A DNA stretch of 25,240 nucleotides from contig JADFMC010000002.1 in the NCBI GenBank assembly GCA_022564085.1, positions 1 to 25,240 of the forward strand, given 5' to 3'. The notes beneath the pieces were generated by a model. It did no database searches, was not told the origin of the DNA, and saw only the letters and a list, made by a program, of their open reading frames with translations. The position numbers were made by a program, and so were the translations under genes. Shown piece after piece: positions 1 to 5,679 of this stretch; within the stretch, counting starts at the first letter, position 1, and every line of letters begins with the position of its first letter. Origin of the DNA: Fidelibacterota bacterium (GTDB lineage Bacteria; Fidelibacterota; Marinisomatia; SCGC-AAA003-L08; TS1B11).

Positions 1-885
1 ATAATCGGGTTTGGAAGGGTGGTTAATGGGTTGCGCAAGGATGGCACGGTTTTTCCATTGGACCTGGGTATCAGTGAAATGTATACAAGTGCGGGAAAAG
101 GATTTCTGGGAACGGTTCGGGATTTGACCGAACAAAAAATCCTGGAAGAAAAAGTCAAAACCAGCTTAATTGAATTGGAACGCAGTAATGATGCCCTGCA
201 GGATTTCACGCATATCGCTTCCCATGATCTGCGGGGGCCGTTGCGGAAAATCCTGTCATTTGTGGATATGTTGGAAGGTTGTTCGGTTTGTGAACATACC
301 AGGAACGTGGATTTTTTCGGACGCATACAAAATGCCGCCACCAGAATGGACCAACTTCTTGAAGACCTGCTTGAGTTTTCCCGGTTGACTACTCAATCAA
401 AACCCTTTCAATGGGTCGATCTAAATGAAACCGCCAGGGAAGTGCTGGATATTTTGGAACGTGAAATTTTCACCTCAAAAGCTGTCGTCAATATAGAAAA
501 ACTCCCGGAAATCGAAGCGGAACAATTTCAAATGATACAACTGTTCCAAAACCTAATCCAAAACTCTATAAAATATTCCAAAAAAGATGTCCCACCCGAA
601 ATTAATGTGAGCTGTCAAAGCAAAAAGGGTAATTGGGTCATTCAGTTTGCGGATAACGGAATCGGGTTCGATCCCAAATATGCCGACAGAATTTTCAAAC
701 CATTTGAGCGTCTGCATGGAAGGTCAGCTTATTCGGGCAGTGGGATCGGTTTGGCTATTTGCAAAAAAATTGTCAGCCACCATAAAGGCCATATCACGGT
801 TGAAAGCGAAGTGAACAAAGGTTCTAAATTTATCGTTCACCTGCCCTTAAAAAATCTGCAGAAAGCGGCAGAGCCTGACCGCTGA
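1..885 (+). CDS. PAS sensor histidine kinase, C-terminal part (5' end outside window)
   Basis: This is the C-terminal half of a sensor histidine kinase that autophosphorylates on His and passes the phosphate to a response regulator. The frame is open from base 1, so the gene starts upstream; the GTG at 19 lies inside the PAS fold (GLRKDGTVFPLDLGISE) and is not a real start. In order: the end of a PAS domain, a short coiled linker (about bases 130-200), a HisKA helix with the H-box SHDLRGPL (phospho-acceptor His codon 223-225), then a HATPase_c domain with N-box NLIQNSIKYS, G1 DNGIGFDP, F-box FKPFERLH and G2 GSGIGLAICKKI. All ATP-binding boxes are intact. The H-box type resembles the phytochrome/bacteriophytochrome-like kinase class. 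No receiver domain follows, and no response regulator gene is nearby. It ends 3 nt before the stop of the convergent gene. The signal sensed is unknown. Confidence 0.93.
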   Translation: MIGFGRVVNGLRKDGTVFPLDLGISEMYTSAGKGFLGTVRDLTEQKILEEKVKTSLIELERSNDALQDFTHIASHDLRGPLRKILSFVDMLEGCSVCEHTRNVDFFGRIQNAATRMDQLLEDLLEFSRLTTQSKPFQWVDLNETAREVLDILEREIFTSKAVVNIEKLPEIEAEQFQMIQLFQNLIQNSIKYSKKDVPPEINVSCQSKKGNWVIQFADNGIGFDPKYADRIFKPFERLHGRSAYSGSGIGLAICKKIVSHHKGHITVESEVNKGSKFIVHLPLKNLQKAAEPDR

Positions 886-888
886 ATC

Positions 889-1704
889 TTATTCCAACGT
901 GGGGAAAGAGGTTTGTCTCTTCCTGTAGGCACAATAAATCACGAGCATGAGGACGCCGATGGCAGTCATAGACGGCAGGAGCGCGGCGCGGTCCCAGGCG
1001 GAACGGAAATCGATCTCTCCGCCGATCTCGCCTGTGTAGTGTTTCAGCATTTCGGCGTACTCGATCATGAGATGCACGGGATAAATAGCGTCGGCGCTCC
1101 CTTCGACGCGCCGCACCGGCACGGTAAATATTTTCTCTTCCCCGCCGCGAATGGTGAATCCCATCATCTTGCTGAACTTATCCGCCACCAGTCCGGGCGG
1201 AAGCAGAAGCATCAGCCGCACATTTTTAAATGAAGACGAATTGTTCCTGAGCAGAACCTGCACCAGCGACCCGTCGCCCTGCAGGATCGTGCGGATTTCC
1301 CCGTCGATGACCGACTCCACCGGCTCGCGGAAATAAAACGAATCGGTATGAATCTGCGTATGCGCCGCTTTATCGCCGATTTTATATTTCGCCATGACCA
1401 CGAGCGGATAACGTCCGGTTCTGAGCACCGGCGGATGATCGGTGTTCTCCAGCGTGATCCCCTGCCCCGGATCGAGCCGGACGATCTTGTTCATCATCAC
1501 CATCTTGTGATGAAAATGAAACATGGGAAGCAGATCATGGATCGGTTCGCGTCCGCTGTTCCTCAGCGTAAGATGAATCCGCACCCGGCCCTCATCATCC
1601 ACCAGCGTGTTGGTGGACAACTGGAGTGGTTGTCCAGCGGCGACCGCCCCGCCCGAAATATTCAGGAGCAATCCCGCCATAAGAAGAATAACCGCGTTTC
1701 GCAT
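889..1704 (-). CDS. Secreted/membrane-anchored protein of unknown function
   Basis: I do not recognise this 271-residue protein. It begins with a typical signal peptide (MRNAVILLMAGLLLNISGGAVA, likely cut near residue 22). About 215 residues of probably beta-rich sequence follow, and it ends with one hydrophobic helix (about 242-262, SMTAIGVLMLVIYCAY) and a short basic tail (RKRQ). This suggests an extracytoplasmic domain anchored by a C-terminal helix. A His/Met-rich patch, FHFHHKMVMMNK (about 63-74), could be a metal or structural site but is not a motif I can name. The phrases TLRNSGREPI and LLRNNSSSFKNVRL look like two repeats of an Ig-like or CARDB-like fold, which is inference. The ATG is preceded by a TGCTAAAAT extended -10-like sequence (minus strand, 1719-1711) so close that the mRNA leader would be very short. 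It is convergent with the histidine kinase. Confidence 0.75.
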   Translation of the reverse strand: MRNAVILLMAGLLLNISGGAVAAGQPLQLSTNTLVDDEGRVRIHLTLRNSGREPIHDLLPMFHFHHKMVMMNKIVRLDPGQGITLENTDHPPVLRTGRYPLVVMAKYKIGDKAAHTQIHTDSFYFREPVESVIDGEIRTILQGDGSLVQVLLRNNSSSFKNVRLMLLLPPGLVADKFSKMMGFTIRGGEEKIFTVPVRRVEGSADAIYPVHLMIEYAEMLKHYTGEIGGEIDFRSAWDRAALLPSMTAIGVLMLVIYCAYRKRQTSFPTLE

Positions 1705-1773
1705 GGCCCTATTTTAGCACAGGAATGACGCATGACCCGCAGATTGCATGAGTATGTGTGTTAACCCCCCTTA

Positions 1774-1835
1774 AGAACGGCTAAAAGCCGCGTTCTATAG
1801 CCCCCCCTTGTCAGGGGGGAATTGATCGTCCCCCT
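1774..1835. repeat. Hairpin/C-G-rich palindromic repeat, left flank of IS110 insertion
   Basis: A small hairpin (1774-1796, agaacggct / agccgcgttct) is followed by a C/G palindrome at 1803-1820 (stem ccccc..ggggg around ttgtca). The first half of a second palindrome (1829-1835, tcccccT) is cut by the IS110 element and resumes at 3053. Joined across the element, the second copy reads tcccccTgacaaggggga, the reverse complement of the intact copy at 1803-1820. Further copies lie at 3052-3127. Repeats of this type are common intergenic MITE/REP-like sequences in environmental bacteria. No coding function is seen. Confidence 0.8.
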
Positions 1836-1837
1836 TG

Positions 1838-1843
1838 TATGAT
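1838..1843 (+). promoter_or_regulatory. -10 half of the circle-junction promoter (TATGAT)
   Basis: TATGAT sits two bases inside the left end of the IS110 element. In the excised circle it would lie 17 nt downstream of the TTGACA at 3032-3037, giving a near-consensus sigma-70 promoter reading into the bridge RNA and the transposase. In the integrated state the two halves are about 1.2 kb apart in the wrong order, so this promoter is off. Junction promoters are known for this family; the assignment here is from sequence and spacing. Confidence 0.8.
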
Positions 1844-1849
1844 GCCAAA

Positions 1850-2077
1850 AGTAATGTTCATGACAAAGCAAATACCAGCCTTTTTTCCGAAGAGAGCGTA
1901 GCGAACGGAGGGGAAAAGGCTGTAAACTAAACTTGTTTATTGTCGGGGCATGATAGACCGTTTCCCCCTTGGGTTTATAAACCCGTTTGTCAGCGTGGGT
2001 CGTCATGTCCATTCTCTGATTAACCCGAACGGTTGCCTGGGACTTTGAGCCCGCATCTACAAGGTTGGGAGGCAGAG
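1850..2077 (+). ncRNA. IS110 bridge RNA (target- and donor-binding loops)
   Basis: The noncoding left end folds as expected for an IS621-type bridge RNA, which pairs with target and donor DNA and guides the recombinase. A 5' hairpin has arms 1876-1884 and 1914-1922. The target loop is closed by catga/gacc (1949-1959) pairing with ggtc/tcatg (1998-2007). Inside it, the left guide tccccct (1963-1969) equals target 1829-1835, hairpin gggtttataaaccc (1971-1984) follows, and the right guide ttgtcag (1987-1993) is complementary to ctgacaa (3051-3057). The donor loop is closed by ctctg/cagag (2014-2018, 2073-2077) and aacc/ggtt (2022-2025, 2063-2066). It carries acggttgc (2029-2036), equal to the element right end 3044-3051, and tacaag (2058-2063), complementary to the left end cttgta (1834-1839). 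The 5' and 3' limits are estimates. Its 3' part overlaps the transposase ribosome binding site. Confidence 0.82.
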
Positions 2078-2079
2078 CT

Positions 2080-3054
2080 ATGAAAACAAGATCCTCGGAA
2101 GTTTTTATTGGTGTTGACGTTTGTAAAGACAGGTTGGACATCGCGAACGATTCCAATTCTGAAACATGGTCAGAATCCAACAACGACTCTGGTGTATCGT
2201 CGCTGGTCGATAGACTGACCTCTCTTAAACCTTCCCTGGTCGTCATGGAAGCGACGGGAGGCCTTGAGACGTTACTGTATTCGGCCTTGGTAGCAGAGGG
2301 TCTTCCTACAGTCGTGATCAATCCCCGCCAAGTCCGGGACTTTGCAAAAGCTCTGGGGAAACTGGCCAAGACCGATGCGATCGATGCCTGGGTACTGGCC
2401 CGCTTTGGGGTTGCGGTGCGTCCCGAAGTTCGACCTGTCAAAGACGAACGAACCCGGGAATTAGCGGCGTTAGTGACGCGCCGCCGCCAGTTGATTGGCA
2501 TGCGGGCCGCGGAAAAAATGCGGCTAAGACAAACGGCTAAGTGGACGCGGAAAGACATTGAATCTCTTATCAAAGTTTTGGATAAACGTCTCGTTAAATT
2601 AGAAAAAGAAATAGCGGGCAACGTCAAAAACACTCCTGGCTGGAAAGAAAAGGATGAAATCATAACCAGCGTACCTGGAGCGGGTCCCAATTTATCGAGC
2701 CATCTCCTGGCCTGTCTTCCCGAACTGGGGAAACTGAACCGGAGAGAAATCGCGATGCTTGTTGGAGTCGCTCCCCTAAACCGCGACAGCGGTAAGTTTC
2801 GAGGAAGCCGAATCGTTTGGGGTGGACGTGCCCAAGTGCGCTCGGCCCTCTACATGTCCGCCCTTTCGGCTTCTAAATACAACCCCAGTATCAAATCGTT
2901 TTATCAACGTCTCATTGCAAAAGGCAAAAAACCAAAAGTCGCGCTCACTGCCTGTATGAGAAAACTCTTAACCATCATAAACACAATGGTTAAGAATAAT
3001 ACTGCGTGGAATATGAATCATTCTCTAACCCTTGACATTCATCACGGTTGCTGA
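2080..3054 (+). CDS. IS110-family transposase/recombinase
   Basis: This 324-residue DEDD recombinase acts with the bridge RNA encoded just upstream to excise and insert the element at CT cores. The N-terminal RuvC-like domain (PF01548 type) carries the acidic set Asp13 (GVDVCKD), Glu57 (VMEATGG), Asp99 and Asp102 (KTDAIDAW). A helical, Lys/Arg-rich segment (about 120-190) follows. The C-terminal Transposase_20 domain (PF02371 type) has SVPGAGPNLSSH, GVAPLNRDSGKFRG and GRAQVRSALYMSAL; Ser237 in the DSGK segment is the candidate catalytic serine. Length is normal and there is no frameshift, so it is probably active. I chose ATG 2080 because GGGAGG (2067-2072) sits at the right distance; a TTG at 2065 would precede that site. 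The TGA stop takes its T from the CT core and its GA from target DNA (3053-3054). Confidence 0.95.
   Translation: MKTRSSEVFIGVDVCKDRLDIANDSNSETWSESNNDSGVSSLVDRLTSLKPSLVVMEATGGLETLLYSALVAEGLPTVVINPRQVRDFAKALGKLAKTDAIDAWVLARFGVAVRPEVRPVKDERTRELAALVTRRRQLIGMRAAEKMRLRQTAKWTRKDIESLIKVLDKRLVKLEKEIAGNVKNTPGWKEKDEIITSVPGAGPNLSSHLLACLPELGKLNRREIAMLVGVAPLNRDSGKFRGSRIVWGGRAQVRSALYMSALSASKYNPSIKSFYQRLIAKGKKPKVALTACMRKLLTIINTMVKNNTAWNMNHSLTLDIHHGC
3032..3037 (+). promoter_or_regulatory. -35 half of the circle-junction promoter (TTGACA)
   Basis: A perfect TTGACA lies inside the last transposase codons, 13 nt before the CT core. In the circular form, 13 nt plus CT plus 2 nt of the left end give a 17-nt spacer to TATGAT at 1838-1843. 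As integrated, this -35 faces target DNA with no good -10 at that spacing (tgctgacaa region), so outward transcription from it is doubtful. Confidence 0.75.
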
Positions 3055-3127
3055 CAAGGGGGATTTAGGGGGTTGGTTTAAAATCGACAATTTTTCAACC
3101 CCCCTCGATCCCCCCTTGTCAGGGGGG
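3052..3127. repeat. Imperfect inverted repeat, right flank of IS110 insertion
   Basis: The left arm (tgacaagggggatttaggggg then ttg) and right arm (caacccccct then cgatccccccttgtca) are near-perfect reverse complements around a loop rich in A/T (about 3076-3094). The arms end in the same ttgtca/tgacaa core as the palindromes at 1803-1820. An additional stem ccccc-ttgtca-ggggg is present at 3111-3127. This looks like a MITE- or REP-like intergenic hairpin element, and the IS110 element is inserted in its left outer palindrome. Confidence 0.75.
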
Positions 3128-3224
3128 AAGTTCATTATCCATACTTTTCGATGTGTCCGCAAATTCCGTGGAAGATCAGTTTTTTTATCCTTCGCTCGCG
3201 GGGGAGCCGGTGAGGAGGGGATTC

Positions 3225-3233
3225 TGGTATAAT
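3225..3233 (+). promoter_or_regulatory. Extended -10 promoter candidate upstream of the small protein at 3293
   Basis: TGG followed by a perfect TATAAT (3228-3233) forms an extended -10 element about 60 bases before the small ORF at 3293. The expected -35 position (around 3205-3210) is not consensus, which is tolerable for extended -10 promoters. Sequence-only prediction. Confidence 0.45.
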
Positions 3234-3292
3234 GAACGTGTCGCAACGTGGTGGAAATTTGTTCTTTTTTTGTCGGAAAGGCGTGACGCATT

Positions 3293-3583
3293 ATGGGTTC
3301 GGGAAAAGTGGAAGTCATCTGTCCCTGCTGTGAGAGTAAGTTGCAGGTCGATAAAAAAACCGGCGAGGTCCTGTGGGAAGATAGAAAGGAGAAGCCCATG
3401 CCTTCGCTTTCCGATATGGTGAAAAACCTCGACACGCAGAAAAAAGAACAGGAATCCCTGTTCAAAAAGCGGAGCGCAGTGGAGAAAGACCGGGACCGCC
3501 TGCTGGACGAGAAATTCAAGGAAGCCCAGAAGAACGTCGATAGGTCCGGCAGTCGGCCCGAGCGTGATTTTGATTGGGATTGA
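3293..3583 (+). CDS. Small Cys-motif (half zinc-ribbon-like), coiled-coil hypothetical protein
   Basis: This 96-residue cytosolic protein opens with a single CxxC pair in VEVICPCCESKLQVDKKTGEVLW (Cys10, Cys12 and Cys13), like half of a zinc ribbon, followed by a beta-hairpin-like stretch. The rest is highly charged and helical (about 40-80, QKKEQESLFKKRSAVEKDRDRLLDEKFKEA), probably a coiled coil, with an acidic end (RDFDWD). I know similar small conserved proteins in environmental bacteria without assigned function. With only one Cys cluster, metal binding would need a dimer. An extended -10 promoter candidate lies about 60 nt upstream; no strong ribosome binding site precedes the ATG. It is convergent with the MBL-fold gene (24-nt gap) and has no operon partner, so I infer no function. 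Confidence 0.7.
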   Translation: MGSGKVEVICPCCESKLQVDKKTGEVLWEDRKEKPMPSLSDMVKNLDTQKKEQESLFKKRSAVEKDRDRLLDEKFKEAQKNVDRSGSRPERDFDWD

Positions 3584-3607
3584 CCCGTCCGGTACTTCTG
3601 AGTTGCT

Positions 3608-4372
3608 TCAAACCTCAACCGTCATCCCATCGTAGGCCAGCTCTACCCCTTCCGGCAATTGGGCCGATACCTTTTTGTGATCGAATTTGTGGTTGATGTG
3701 CGTGAGGATCGCACGCTTGGGTTGGAGTTCCTCGACCGCTTCCAGGGCCTGGCTCAGGGAAAAGTGAGTGGGATGCGGATCGAATCCGAGCGCGTTGATA
3801 ATCAGAACATCCAGGTTTTTCAGTTTGTCCTTCGAAGCGTCGGGGATCCCACTGCAATCGGTGATGTAGGCGCTGTTGTTGAGCTTGTAGCCCAGAATGT
3901 TCAGTCCTCCGTGGAGAATGTCGAGCGGAGTGACCGCTACGCCGCCCAGCGAAAATGTTTCACCGTTCAACGTGTTTAAAGTCAGCTTCGGCAATCCGCC
4001 GCCCACCTGCGTGGTCCCATTGAAAATATAATCGAATTTCGTGCGAATTGCGGAAATCGTGTTCTTGTTTCCGTAGCAGGGGATGACGGAGCCGTTGAAG
4101 TGGTTGAAGCTCCTCAACTCGTCGATCCCGTGCACATGGTCTGCGTGGTGATGGGTGTAAAGGACGTAATTGATATGGGTGATGTCGTTAGCCAGGCACT
4201 GTTGCCTGAGGTCGGTGGATGTGTCGATGAGCAGGTGGTTTCCGTTTTCGCGGATCAGGATGGACGAGCGCAGGCGTTTGTTGTGGGGATCGTCGGACCG
4301 GCACACGTCACAGTCGCAACACAGTGAAGGGACACCGGTTGAGGTTCCCGATCCGAGAAAAAGAATGTTCAT
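3608..4372 (-). CDS. MBL-fold metallo-hydrolase, PhnP-like
   Basis: This 254-residue cytosolic metallo-beta-lactamase-fold hydrolase belongs to the family that includes PhnP (phosphoribosyl cyclic phosphate phosphodiesterase). Visible motifs are N-terminal FLGSGTSTGVPSLCC, then a Cys cluster CCDCDVC (residues about 18-24) typical of PhnP-like members and probably a structural zinc site, the metal motif THHHADH (about 74-80), ITDCSG around 169-172 supplying the bridging Asp, and HINH near residues 224-227. Length is normal and all metal ligands appear present. No other phn (C-P lyase) genes are visible, so a phosphonate role is not supported and the substrate is unknown. It lies downstream of the CDF gene on the same strand, separated from it by a very large inverted repeat, so it probably has its own promoter. 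Confidence 0.88.
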   Translation of the reverse strand: MNILFLGSGTSTGVPSLCCDCDVCRSDDPHNKRLRSSILIRENGNHLLIDTSTDLRQQCLANDITHINYVLYTHHHADHVHGIDELRSFNHFNGSVIPCYGNKNTISAIRTKFDYIFNGTTQVGGGLPKLTLNTLNGETFSLGGVAVTPLDILHGGLNILGYKLNNSAYITDCSGIPDASKDKLKNLDVLIINALGFDPHPTHFSLSQALEAVEELQPKRAILTHINHKFDHKKVSAQLPEGVELAYDGMTVEV

Positions 4373-4421
4373 GATAAGTGATTGGCAGGTTAGTGAAAAA
4401 TTATTCTGAACGAAACAGGAT

Positions 4422-4531
4422 TGTCGCCCTGAGTTGCCTGTGCCCCAACGGGGTATCGAAGGGTAGCAGACCTTTCAAAGTGAGGAACATGCTTCGATAC
4501 CCCGTTGGGGCACAGGCAACTCAGCACGACA
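4422..4531. repeat. Large inverted repeat (33-bp perfect arms), possible terminator or REP-like element
   Basis: The arms 4429-4461 and 4492-4524 are exact reverse complements over 33 bp around a 30-nt loop. After a 2-bp mismatch, 5 more pairs (tgtcg 4422-4426, cgaca 4527-4531) extend the stem. The outer part has the form gtc.ccctgag...tcgaagggt seen in widespread intergenic repeats. It sits between two minus-strand genes (CDF upstream, MBL downstream). As RNA it would be an extremely stable hairpin that could terminate transcription or stabilise an mRNA end. No T-run follows, so it is not a canonical rho-independent terminator. Confidence 0.85.
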
Positions 4532-4542
4532 TTGTATTCAAG

Positions 4543-5460
4543 TCAGTGTCGGATGTTGCACAGCGTATGGTCGTCCGCGCACGGACGGGTTTCAAATTGT
4601 ATGGTCGAATGCGTGATGTGGAACTTGGTTTCAAGCAGTTCCTTTATATCCGTCAAAGTCGATTCAAACTGGTTCGCGTCGCTGTCATGAATCAGTGCGT
4701 GGGTACTCAGGGCATAGATGTTTGAACAGATGCTCCAGATATGGAGTTCGTGAATGTCCCGGACAGCCGGAAGCGCTATGAGTTCCCTTTTGACCTCCGT
4801 GATCGAGATTTCCCGCGGAACTCCTTCCAGCAAAATATGAAACGCATCGGAGAGTATGTTCCAGGCACCCCAGACCAGGAGCAGGGCGATGCTCGCCGCA
4901 AGAAGGGGGTCCACGATGTACCATCCGGTCAGCCAGATGATGCCGCCGCCGATCAGCACCCCGAGCGAAGCCACGAGGTCTCCAAGAACGTGAAAGAACG
5001 CGCTCCGAATGTTCAGGTCGTGCGTGTGCCGAAACGGATCCTTGAGATAGTAAATGACTATCAGGTTGGTCGCCAGGCCCAGCGCGGCGACGAGAATGAC
5101 AATCTCACTGTCCACTGCGGGCGGGTTCTGGTAGCGTTGGACGGCTTCGTAAAAAATGCCGCCCGCCATGAGGATGAGAACCAGTCCGTTGACCACCGCG
5201 GCCAGAATCTCGATGCGGTGGTATCCGTAGGTTTTTTCTCCATTGGAGGGCAGGTAGGAGATTTTCAGGGCGAACCAGCTCAGGGTCAGAGCAAACACGT
5301 CGGTGAACATGTGCGCCGCATCGCTCAGCAGAGCCAGGCTGTTGGCCATGATGCCCCCGATCACTTCGATGCAAAGGATGAAGAAAGTGAGTAAGGCCGC
5401 TACTTTCAATCGGTTCTGGACGGCTGGCGAGTCCATTGTTTTTTTAGAATCCTTATCCAT
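4543..5460 (-). CDS. Cation diffusion facilitator, CzcD/ZitB-like zinc exporter
   Basis: This 305-residue inner-membrane cation/proton antiporter probably exports Zn2+ (perhaps also Cd2+ or Co2+). It has six predicted helices starting at KVAALLTFFILCIEVIGG and a C-terminal cytosolic ferredoxin-like domain from about residue 215. The transport site is visible as His/Asp in helix 2 (SDAAHMFTD) and His/Asp in helix 5 (HVLGD); this HDHD set is characteristic of zinc-selective CDF members. It ends with a Cys/His tail (CADDHTLCNIRH) that could bind metal. No His-rich loop between helices 4 and 5 is seen, only KDPFRHTHDL. A MerR or ArsR regulator is not adjacent. The gene is divergent from the peroxiredoxin across a 219-bp region and upstream of the inverted repeat. 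Confidence 0.93.
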   Translation of the reverse strand: MDKDSKKTMDSPAVQNRLKVAALLTFFILCIEVIGGIMANSLALLSDAAHMFTDVFALTLSWFALKISYLPSNGEKTYGYHRIEILAAVVNGLVLILMAGGIFYEAVQRYQNPPAVDSEIVILVAALGLATNLIVIYYLKDPFRHTHDLNIRSAFFHVLGDLVASLGVLIGGGIIWLTGWYIVDPLLAASIALLLVWGAWNILSDAFHILLEGVPREISITEVKRELIALPAVRDIHELHIWSICSNIYALSTHALIHDSDANQFESTLTDIKELLETKFHITHSTIQFETRPCADDHTLCNIRH

Positions 5461-5679
5461 GGGAAAACATCTTTATTAACGTGTATTTAAAAGGGTGTCC
5501 TTGGTCGACCGGTTTCAATCCGTTTATTGTAAGTAACGGCCTTCCCTCCTGTCAAGGCAGACGGTGCCGGAGTTTTGATCTGGGACCATGTTTTTAAACT
5601 CGTATTTGAACCCAACCGGAATTTTGTGCTACATTAAGGCCCTTCAACCGCAACTTTTGTCCAAATATAGGAGAATAAA
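5461..5679. other. Divergent intergenic region (CDF / peroxiredoxin)
   Basis: This 219-bp noncoding stretch separates the start of the zinc exporter (minus) from the start of the peroxiredoxin (plus). It holds the peroxiredoxin promoter candidate at 5606-5635 and an AT-rich tract before the exporter start. I see no clear operator palindrome, riboswitch or small ORF. Confidence 0.5.
5606..5635 (+). promoter_or_regulatory. Sigma-70-like promoter candidate for the peroxiredoxin
   Basis: TTGAAC (5606-5611) and TACATT (5630-5635) are separated by 18 nt, about 45 nt before the peroxiredoxin ATG. The -35 is one mismatch from consensus. Downstream, ataggag gives the ribosome binding site at 5667-5673. 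Prediction from sequence alone. Confidence 0.45.

Larger units (their letters stand above)
1836..3052 (+). mobile_element. Complete IS110-family insertion sequence
   Basis: This is a 1217-bp element bounded by a CT dinucleotide on both sides (1834-1835 and 3051-3052). It has no terminal inverted repeats, as usual for this family. The ends are supported three ways. First, removing the element rebuilds an uninterrupted copy of the flanking repeat. Second, joining the ends as a circle creates TTGACA-17 nt-TATGAT. Third, guide segments in the left noncoding end match both the target and the element ends. The layout is a 244-bp left noncoding region encoding the bridge RNA, then the transposase, then essentially no right noncoding region. 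This matches the IS110 subgroup typified by IS621 rather than the IS1111 subgroup. Which of the two CT copies belongs to the element is a convention. Confidence 0.9.

Noticed and set aside
2065..2079. TTG at 2065 as transposase start
   Set aside because: The ribosome binding site GGGAGG lies downstream of that TTG and correctly before ATG 2080.
1761..2690. 309-codon open frame on the minus strand across the IS110 element
   Set aside because: It is antisense to a clearly coding transposase and to the bridge RNA region, with low-complexity Ser/Arg-rich translation and no recognisable domain.
3608..4372. Naming the MBL-fold gene phnP
   Set aside because: It has the PhnP-like Cys cluster and motifs, but no C-P lyase genes are nearby and the subfamily has several functions.
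4429..4524. Inverted repeat considered as the ends of an insertion sequence
   Set aside because: Only 30 nt lie between the arms, with no transposase and no evident target duplication.
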